A stretch of 64,000 nt of DNA from Paracoccus zhejiangensis. GTDB lineage: Bacteria > Pseudomonadota > Alphaproteobacteria > Rhodobacterales > Rhodobacteraceae. Position numbers and translations under genes: made by a program. The DNA lies in NCBI RefSeq assembly GCF_002847445.1, contig NZ_CP025430.1, positions 3,716,501-3,780,500 on the forward strand, given 5' to 3'. The notes under the pieces were generated by a model that was not told the origin of the DNA, searched no databases, and was given only the letters and a program-made list of their open reading frames with translations. Below are positions 58,184 through 64,000 of the stretch, one piece after another (position 1 is the first letter of the stretch; each line of letters begins with the position of its first letter).

Positions 58184-59065
58184 ATGACCGAGCCGCTGCC
58201 ACCTCTGCCGATCTTGCCCGATCCCGAAGCCGTCAGCCTGACCCGTGCGGTGACGGGCCTTGACCAGTTGGGCCAGCCGGTCGAGTTGCGGGTGGTCGAG
58301 GAACGGCCGTTGACCATCTGGCTGAATGGCCGCGAGATCGTCACTGCCATGACCATCGGCGATCATCCCGACTATCTGGCGCTGGGGTTCTTGCGCAACC
58401 AGGGGATGCTGAAGCCGGGCGAGGTGGTGACCGGCGTCGATTTCGACGCCGAAGCCGAGGCGGTCGTGGTGCGCACCGCCACCCAGACGGATTACGAGGA
58501 CAAGCTGTCGCGCAAGACCCGCACCTCGGGCTGCGCCGTGGGCACGGTCTTTGGCGACCTGATGGAGGGGATCGCGGGGCTGAAACTGCCTGCGGCCGAG
58601 GTTCGGACCAGCTGGCTCTATGCGCTGGCGCGCCAGATCAACACGCTGCCCTCGCTCTATCTCGCGGCCGGGGCGATCCATGGCACGGTGCTGTGCCAGA
58701 AGGACCGGGTGCTGGTCTACATGGAGGATGTTGGCCGCCACAATGCCGTGGACAAGATCGCCGGCTTCATGTTCCGCCACGGCGTCGAAGGGACAGACAA
58801 GATTCTTTACACCACCGGGCGGCTGACCAGCGAGATGGTCATCAAATGCGCGCAGATGGGCATTCCGGTGCTGGCGTCGCGCTCGGGCTTTACCGGCTGG
58901 GGCGTCGAGATCGCGGGGCAGGTGGGGCTGACGCTGATCGGCCGGATGCGCGGGCAGCGCTTCACCTGTCTGGCCGGGGCCGAGCGACTGGTTTTCGATG
59001 CCGATCTGGCCTCGGTCCCCGAGGAAGACCGCAAGCACCGGCGCAAGAGTGCCGCCGATGACTAG
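58184..59065 (+). CDS. fdhD: formate dehydrogenase accessory sulfurtransferase FdhD, single-cysteine variant
   Basis: Delivers sulfur from IscS to the molybdenum/tungsten cofactor of formate dehydrogenase. 293 residues. Family regions EIVTAMTIGDHPDYLALGFL, VLVYMEDVGRHNAVDKI and TGRLTSEMVIKCAQMGIPVLASRS are intact. The sulfur-carrying CxxC loop reads SGCAVGTVFG, so Cys117 is kept but the second Cys is Gly120. Begins the operon fdhD-mobA-mobB-moeA and overlaps mobA by eight bases. Confidence 0.93.
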   Translation: MTEPLPPLPILPDPEAVSLTRAVTGLDQLGQPVELRVVEERPLTIWLNGREIVTAMTIGDHPDYLALGFLRNQGMLKPGEVVTGVDFDAEAEAVVVRTATQTDYEDKLSRKTRTSGCAVGTVFGDLMEGIAGLKLPAAEVRTSWLYALARQINTLPSLYLAAGAIHGTVLCQKDRVLVYMEDVGRHNAVDKIAGFMFRHGVEGTDKILYTTGRLTSEMVIKCAQMGIPVLASRSGFTGWGVEIAGQVGLTLIGRMRGQRFTCLAGAERLVFDADLASVPEEDRKHRRKSAADD

Positions 59066-59666
59066 GCTGCCAGGGGTCATTCTGGCGGGTGGACGGGCGA
59101 CGCGCATGGGCGGCGGCGACAAGGGCTTGCGGTTGGTCGGCGGCGAAAGCCTGATGGATCGGGTGATCGCCCGGCTTGGCGCCCAATGCGCGACCTTGGC
59201 GCTGAACGCCAATGGCGATGCGGGGCGGTTCGACGCCCTTGGCCTGCCGGTGCTTTCGGACAGCATCGAGGGTTTTGCCGGGCCTCTGGCCGGTGTTCTG
59301 GCCGGACTCGACTGGGCGGCGGGGCAGGGGGCGGAGGCCATCATCACCGCCGCCGCCGATACGCCCTTCTTTCCCGACGATCTGGCGGCGCGGTTGCAAG
59401 CCGCTGCAGGGCCGCAGGGTCTGGCGCTGGCCGCCAGCCCCGACGAGGCCGGCGTGATCCGCCAGCATCCGACCTTCGGCCTCTGGCCCGTGGCGCTGCG
59501 CGAGGATCTGCGGGCGGCGCTGCAGGGCGGTTTGCGAAAGATCGTCCTCTGGACCGAAGGCCATGCTGCGGGCCGGGCGGTCTGGTCCTCGGACCCGTAT
59601 GATCCATTCTTCAACGTCAACACGCCCGAGGATATTGCCACGGCGGAAAGGTTGATCGGCGCATGA
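59058..59666 (+). CDS. mobA: molybdenum cofactor guanylyltransferase
   Basis: Joins GMP to molybdopterin to make the guanine dinucleotide cofactor. 202 residues: VILAGGRATRMGGGDKGL (GTP-binding signature), TAAADTPFFPDD and PFFNVNTPEDI. The signature marks MobA rather than the cytidylyl enzyme MocA. Start ATG 59058 inside the end of fdhD; overlaps mobB by four bases. Confidence 0.93.
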   Translation: MTRLPGVILAGGRATRMGGGDKGLRLVGGESLMDRVIARLGAQCATLALNANGDAGRFDALGLPVLSDSIEGFAGPLAGVLAGLDWAAGQGAEAIITAAADTPFFPDDLAARLQAAAGPQGLALAASPDEAGVIRQHPTFGLWPVALREDLRAALQGGLRKIVLWTEGHAAGRAVWSSDPYDPFFNVNTPEDIATAERLIGA

Positions 59667-60157
59667 AAATTTTCGGCATCACCGGGCAGAAGAATTCCGG
59701 CAAGACCAACCTGACCGGGCGGCTGATCCATGAATTCCGCCAGCGCGGGCTGATGGTCAGTGCGATCAAGCACGCCCATCACGCCGCCGATATCGATGTC
59801 GAGGGCACCGACAGCTTTCATCTGCGGGCGCAGGGGGCGGGGCAGGTGATCCTGTCGACGCCCGCGCGTTGGGCGTTGATGACGGAACTGCACGTGGCAG
59901 CAGAGCCGATGCTGAGCGATCTGATCGCCCATCTGGAGCCCTGCGACATCGTGCTGGTAGAGGGCTACAAGACCGCGCCGCATCCGAAGATCGAATGCCA
60001 CCGCCCCGAGACCGGGCGGCCCCTGCTGGGCGAGGGCTATCACATCATCGCCGTCGCCTCGACCGCCGCGCCCGAAACAGCGTTGCCGGTGCTGGGCCAT
60101 GACGACACGGCGGCGCTGGCGGATTTTGTCTGGGACCATGCGCAGGTGATCCGGTGA
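59663..60157 (+). CDS. mobB: molybdopterin-guanine dinucleotide biosynthesis adaptor
   Basis: 164 residues of a P-loop GTP-binding protein: Walker A GITGQKNSGKTNL, VSAIKHAHH, DSFHLRAQGAGQV and LVEGYKTAPHPKIE, all typical of MobB. Assists MobA and cofactor insertion, not strictly required. Overlaps mobA and moeA (ATGA, GTGA). Confidence 0.94.
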   Translation: MKIFGITGQKNSGKTNLTGRLIHEFRQRGLMVSAIKHAHHAADIDVEGTDSFHLRAQGAGQVILSTPARWALMTELHVAAEPMLSDLIAHLEPCDIVLVEGYKTAPHPKIECHRPETGRPLLGEGYHIIAVASTAAPETALPVLGHDDTAALADFVWDHAQVIR

Positions 60158-61389
60158 ACCGCCCCGAGAAATCCTCGATGCCGCCCGGGGTGGACTGGTT
60201 GCCGGTGGCTGAGGCGCAGGCGCGGCTCAGGGCGGCGCTGTCGCCGCTCAAAGGGACCGAAGAGGTGGCGACGGGTGAGGCCCTGGGGCGGGTGCTGGCA
60301 GCGGATGCTTTTGCCCGGCGGTCGAACCCGCCGCGCGCCAACGCGGCGGTGGATGGGTTCGGTTTTGCCCATGAGAGCGCCGCCGAGGAATTGCCCTTGG
60401 CCGAGGGCCGGGCGGCGGCGGGACAGCCCTTTGCGGGGGCCTTGCCCAAGGGGCAGGCGGTGAAGATCCTGACCGGGGCGATCCTGCCCGAGGGCGTCGA
60501 TACGGTGATCCTGCAAGAGGAAAGCCATGTGACCGGCGCGCGCGTGCGGTTCGACCGGATCCCGAAGCGCGGGGCGAATACCCGCATGGCGGGCGAGGAC
60601 ATGGCCGAGGGGGCGTTGGCTTTGCCCAAGGGGCGGCGGCTGACGCCCGCTGATCTGGCGCTCGCTTCGGCTTTGGGGATCGCGCGGCTGGCGGTGCGGC
60701 CACGATTGCGCGTCGGCGTGCTGTCGACCGGCGACGAGATCATCGCCAGCCCCGACCTGCCCGCGCTGCCGCATCAGATCTGGGATGCGAACCGGCCGAT
60801 GCTTCTGGCCTTGGCCCAAGGCTGGGCAGCGGAGGCGGTCGATCTGCGCCATGCGCCCGATGATCCCGCCGCCATCGCCGCGGCGCTGGACCGGGGCGCG
60901 CGGGAGTGCGACCTGATCCTGACCTCGGGCGGGGCCTCGGCGGGGGACGAGGATCATGTCAGCCGGCTGTTGACCGAACAGGGCGAGCTGACGGCGTGGC
61001 GGATCGCGATGAAGCCGGGGCGGCCCTTGGCGCTGGCCTGCTGGCAGGGCGTTCCGGTGATCGGCCTGCCGGGCAACCCGGTCGCGGCGCTGGTCTGCGC
61101 GCTGATCTTTGCCCGCCCCGCCGCCAGCCTGATCGCCGGCGCGGGCTGGCGCGAGCCGCTGGCCTTCACGGTTCCCGCCGCGTTCGGCAAATCGAAACGC
61201 CCCGGGCGGCGCGAATATCTGCGCGCCCGGCTGAACGCGGATGGCGCGGCAGAGGTGTTCGAGTCCGAAGGCTCGGGCCGGATCAGCGGGCTAAGCTGGG
61301 CCGAGGGCCTGGTCGAACTGCCCGACGGCGCGGTCGAGGTCGCGCCCGGAACGCCGGTCCGCTATCTGCCCTTTGCCCATTTTCAATGA
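60154..61389 (+). CDS. moeA: molybdopterin molybdotransferase
   Basis: Inserts molybdate into adenylylated molybdopterin. 411 residues: ANAAVDGFGFAH, KILTGAILPEGVDTVI, RVGVLSTGDEI, LTSGGASAGDEDHV and GLPGNPVAALV. GTG 60154 overlaps the mobB stop; ATG 60178 is an alternative that would shorten it by eight residues. Last gene of the operon, with a 22-base gap to the ialB-like gene. Confidence 0.95.
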   Translation: MNRPEKSSMPPGVDWLPVAEAQARLRAALSPLKGTEEVATGEALGRVLAADAFARRSNPPRANAAVDGFGFAHESAAEELPLAEGRAAAGQPFAGALPKGQAVKILTGAILPEGVDTVILQEESHVTGARVRFDRIPKRGANTRMAGEDMAEGALALPKGRRLTPADLALASALGIARLAVRPRLRVGVLSTGDEIIASPDLPALPHQIWDANRPMLLALAQGWAAEAVDLRHAPDDPAAIAAALDRGARECDLILTSGGASAGDEDHVSRLLTEQGELTAWRIAMKPGRPLALACWQGVPVIGLPGNPVAALVCALIFARPAASLIAGAGWREPLAFTVPAAFGKSKRPGRREYLRARLNADGAAEVFESEGSGRISGLSWAEGLVELPDGAVEVAPGTPVRYLPFAHFQ

Positions 61390-61411
61390 TTGACCCAAAC
61401 AAGGACGCTTC

Positions 61412-61963
61412 ATGCGACATGTTCTGATTTCCGCCCTTTTCGCCGCCACCCTGCCGCTTGCCGCGCTTGCGCAGGACGCCACCGCGCCCGAGGCTGCCGA
61501 AGCGCCCGCCGAGATTTCGAACGGGCAGGCCTTCGACGACTGGACCGTGCGCTGCGAGGCGCTGGGGGTGAACCGCACCCGCTGCATGTTGAGCCAGCGG
61601 ATCTCGATGCGCGAAACCAACCAGCTCTTGGCCGAACTGCTGGCCTTCTGGACCGATGACGGGAAACAGATCCTCGTCGCGCAGGTGCCGGTGGGGGCGC
61701 ATCTGCCCTCGAGCTTCGTCCTGCAACCCGAAGGTGCGACCGAGGACGAGCAGCTTCCCTTCATCTGGCAGGCCTGCAGCCCGCAGATCTGCGAGGCGGT
61801 GAACCTGCCCGATCAGGCGGCGCTGGACCGGTTGACCGGGGCCGAGCAGGTGCTGGCTGGATACCGTCCTGCCGTAGGTGCCGAGATGGCGGTTTTTCCG
61901 ATTTCGACCAAGGGTTTAAGCGAGGGCATGGCGGCGCTGAAACCGGCTGCGTCAACCGAGTAA
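61412..61963 (+). CDS. invasion-associated locus B (IalB) family protein
   Basis: 183 residues. Signal peptide to about residue 21 (ALAQ). Mature part has FDDWTVRCE with its first Cys, RTRCMLSQ, and a later pair in WQACSPQICEAV, the pattern of IalB with two disulphides. Periplasmic; named for a Bartonella factor but widespread in free-living alphaproteobacteria, where the role is unclear. Cotranscription with moeA is possible. Confidence 0.9.
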   Translation: MRHVLISALFAATLPLAALAQDATAPEAAEAPAEISNGQAFDDWTVRCEALGVNRTRCMLSQRISMRETNQLLAELLAFWTDDGKQILVAQVPVGAHLPSSFVLQPEGATEDEQLPFIWQACSPQICEAVNLPDQAALDRLTGAEQVLAGYRPAVGAEMAVFPISTKGLSEGMAALKPAASTE

Positions 61964-62065
61964 GGCGGATGGGGCTTGCCAAACCGGCCAGCCCTGCGCC
62001 ACTGTCACGGCCATGACGCCGAACCGGAGAGTTCGGCCGGAGAACAATCACAGGGAGACGTTTAG

Positions 62066-63664
62066 ATGACCAAGTTCTTGAACACGCGGGCGATGCTGCT
62101 GGCCACGGCGCTGGCCTTCGCGCCGGCGGCCTATGCCGAGACTCCGGCCGATGTGCTGGTCGTGGCCCACACGATCGACGACATCATCAGCCTCGACCCG
62201 GCGCAGTCCTTCGAATTCTCGGGCAATGACGTCAACAACAACACCTATGACCGCCTGGTCGATTTCGACCCGCTCGACCTGGACAAGGGCTTCCAGCCGA
62301 GCCTCGCCGAAAGCTGGGAGGTCAGCGAGGACGGGCTGTCGATCACCTTCACCATGCGCGAAGGCGTCAAGTTCCACTCGGGCAATCCGGTCCGGGCCGA
62401 GGATGCCGCCTGGTCGCTGCAGCGTGCGGTGAAGCTGGACAAGACCCCGGCCTTCATCCTGACCCAGTTCGGCTTCACCGCCGACAATGTCGAGACGAAC
62501 ATCACCGCGGACGGCAACAAGCTGACGCTGACGATGGACAAGCCCTATGCGCCCAGCTTCGTGCTGAACTGCCTCACCGCCAACATCGCCAGCGTGGTCG
62601 ATAAAGAGCTGGTGATGCAGCATGTCGAGGGCGAGGACATGGGCAATGCCTGGCTGTCGAACAACGATGCCGGCTCGGGCGCCTATGTGCTGGCCGGCTG
62701 GACCCCGAACGAGGCGGTGCAGCTGACGGCCTTTGCCGACTACTTCCAGGGCGCGCCGAAGATGGCGCGGGTGATCGTGAAGAACGTCGCCGAGTCGAGC
62801 GCGCAGCGCCTGCAGCTCGAGGCCGGCGATATCGACGTGGCCCGCAACCTGACGCCGACGGATGTAGAGGCGGTCTCGACCGTCGAGGGCATCAAGGTTC
62901 AGGACGAGCCGCGTGGCCGTATCCTCTACATGGGTCTGAACCAGAAGGACGAGGTTCTGTCCAATCCCAAGGTTGTCGAGGCGATGAAATATCTCGTCGA
63001 TTACGAGGGCATCGCCGGCAGCTTCCTGAAGGGCCAGTTCATGGTGCATCAGGCCTTCCTGCCCTCGGGCTACCTGGGTGCGCTGGACGAGAACCCCTAT
63101 ACCTATGATGTCGCCAAGGCAAAGGCGCTGATCGAGGAAGCCGGCATGGCCGGCAAGACCATCACCACCAAGGTTCGCGACCTGCGCGAATATGTCGACA
63201 CGGCTCAGGCGCTGCAGGCTTCCATGGCCGAGGCCGGGCTGACGCTGAACATCGAGCAGATGACCGGCGCGCAGGTGTTGGATGCCTATCGTGCCCGCGA
63301 AGTGCCGATCTTCCTTGGCGAATGGGGCCCGGATTATTCCGACCCGAACACCAATGCCGCGACCTTCGCTTATAACCCCGACAACAGCGACGAGGCCAAT
63401 GCCACCGGCCTTCTGGCCTGGCGCAACGCCTATGCCGTGCCCGAGGCGATGGGCAAGGCAACCGTCGATGCCACGCTGGAGCAGGACGGCGAGAAGCGCG
63501 CCCAAATGTATATCGACCTGCAGAAGCAATATCAGGCCGAGGCGCCGATCGTGCCGCTGTTCCAGCGGATCGAGCCGACCGGGTTGCGCGACGGGGTCGA
63601 GAACTGGAACTCGGGCAAGGCGGTGACCTCGGTCATCTATCGCGCGGTTACCAAGGGCGAATAA
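62066..63664 (+). CDS. ABC transporter substrate-binding protein, dipeptide/oligopeptide (family 5)
   Basis: 532 residues with a signal peptide (to about residue 24, AYA). Family-5 pattern: SLDPAQSFEFSGNDVNNNTYDRLV, PSLAESWEVSEDGLSITFTMREGVKFHSGNPV. Delivers peptides or similar solutes to the permease encoded next. ATG 62066 follows AGGGAGACG. The permease gene begins four bases after the stop. Confidence 0.94.
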   Translation: MTKFLNTRAMLLATALAFAPAAYAETPADVLVVAHTIDDIISLDPAQSFEFSGNDVNNNTYDRLVDFDPLDLDKGFQPSLAESWEVSEDGLSITFTMREGVKFHSGNPVRAEDAAWSLQRAVKLDKTPAFILTQFGFTADNVETNITADGNKLTLTMDKPYAPSFVLNCLTANIASVVDKELVMQHVEGEDMGNAWLSNNDAGSGAYVLAGWTPNEAVQLTAFADYFQGAPKMARVIVKNVAESSAQRLQLEAGDIDVARNLTPTDVEAVSTVEGIKVQDEPRGRILYMGLNQKDEVLSNPKVVEAMKYLVDYEGIAGSFLKGQFMVHQAFLPSGYLGALDENPYTYDVAKAKALIEEAGMAGKTITTKVRDLREYVDTAQALQASMAEAGLTLNIEQMTGAQVLDAYRAREVPIFLGEWGPDYSDPNTNAATFAYNPDNSDEANATGLLAWRNAYAVPEAMGKATVDATLEQDGEKRAQMYIDLQKQYQAEAPIVPLFQRIEPTGLRDGVENWNSGKAVTSVIYRAVTKGE

Positions 63665-63667
63665 GCC

Positions 63668-64000
63668 TTGAGCAGCACCGAAAGCGGTGCCGAGGGGGGG
63701 CGGGCTTCAGGCCCGTCCCCCGCTGGCCCTTCGGCGGCTGACCGCCGCGCCGCCACCCTCCGCCGGCTGAAGCGCATCGGCGGGGTGTTCCTGTCGCTGC
63801 TCCTGACGCTTCTGGGCCTGCTTCTCGTCACCTTCATCATCGGCCGGGTCATGCCCATCGACCCGGTGCTGAAGGTCGTCGGCGACCGCGCCACGCAGGC
63901 GCAATATGATGCCGCCTATCTGGCCATGGGGCTGGACAAGCCGCTTTACGTGCAGTTCATCGGCTATATCGGCGACGTGCTGCAGGGCGATTTCGGCAAG
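63668..64000 (+). CDS. ABC transporter permease, dipeptide type (5' part, cut by window edge)
   Basis: Open for 111 codons to the window end. TTG 63668 starts a hydrophilic Ser/Ala/Gly-rich lead, then a basic stretch (RRLKRIGG) and the first transmembrane helix (LLLTLLGLLLVTFIIGRV) followed by PIDPVLKVVGDRAT and LGLDKPLYVQF-like residues (MGLDKPLYVQFIGYIGDVLQGDFG), the DppB N-terminal signature. A GTG inside the frame at about 63785 is an alternative but would remove part of the helix. Partner of the preceding binding protein. Confidence 0.9.
   Translation, partial: MSSTESGAEGGRASGPSPAGPSAADRRAATLRRLKRIGGVFLSLLLTLLGLLLVTFIIGRVMPIDPVLKVVGDRATQAQYDAAYLAMGLDKPLYVQFIGYIGDVLQGDFGK

Noticed and set aside
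56471..60139. 1222-codon minus-strand open frame opposite hfq, hflX, fdhD, mobA and mobB
   Set aside because: Covers five well-identified genes on the other strand; no recognisable domain.

Overview
The window is high-GC DNA from an alphaproteobacterium of the family Rhodobacteraceae, most likely Paracoccus or a close relative. This is inferred from gene order and family signatures rather than from a marker gene: dusB-ntrB-ntrC-ntrY-ntrX-trkA-trkH-hfq-hflX in that order, an NtrC without the sigma-54 contact motif, a pyruvate dehydrogenase operon whose E1-beta carries its own lipoyl domain, DUF1523 and IalB proteins, and an intergenic hairpin with a conserved tail of the kind scattered through Rhodobacteraceae genomes. 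No rRNA, tRNA, insertion sequence, prophage or CRISPR array was found.

Layout. 1-1378 is the 3' end of an RND efflux pump. 1776-5543 (minus) is the pyruvate dehydrogenase operon pdhA-pdhB-pdhC, with ftsB, a membrane-embedded serine hydrolase and an M20 peptidase upstream on the same strand. 9700-17813 (plus) is a nine-gene, tightly packed, largely uncharacterised operon built round an AAA+ ATPase: a coiled-coil protein, a soluble protein of unknown fold, a glycolipid-binding-domain protein, the ATPase, an atypical one-helix membrane protein, and four further membrane-associated or unknown proteins. It leads into deoC and a tandem aldehyde dehydrogenase for deoxyribose breakdown. 21215-33832 (minus) is an accessory catabolic region: HpcH/HpaI aldolase, Gfo/Idh oxidoreductase, type II dehydroquinase, malonyl-CoA-synthetase-like ligase, a TRAP transporter, an exported SGNH-like hydrolase, a 6PGDH-like dehydrogenase and a PaoABC-type molybdenum aldehyde oxidase.

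From 33913 on the content is mainly housekeeping: tadA, an RluB-type pseudouridine synthase with a long repeat tail, hemP, the zinc system znuA / zur-znuC-znuB with two Zur-box-like palindromes between the divergent arms, a YjbH/YjbF envelope pair, a lipoprotein and sdaA. Then come the nitrogen-control and potassium operon (dusB to trkH), hfq-hflX, the molybdenum-cofactor operon fdhD-mobA-mobB-moeA, an ialB-like gene and the start of a dipeptide-type ABC importer that runs off the window.

The genes link up at several points. Molybdenum-cofactor genes and a molybdoenzyme are both present, although MobA makes the guanylyl cofactor whereas PaoC-type enzymes usually carry the cytosine form. Uptake (TRAP), activation (CoA ligase) and oxidation (PaoABC) genes sit together and suggest breakdown of an unidentified acid or aldehyde. 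The best candidate for an undescribed system is the 9.7-17.8 kb AAA+ operon.
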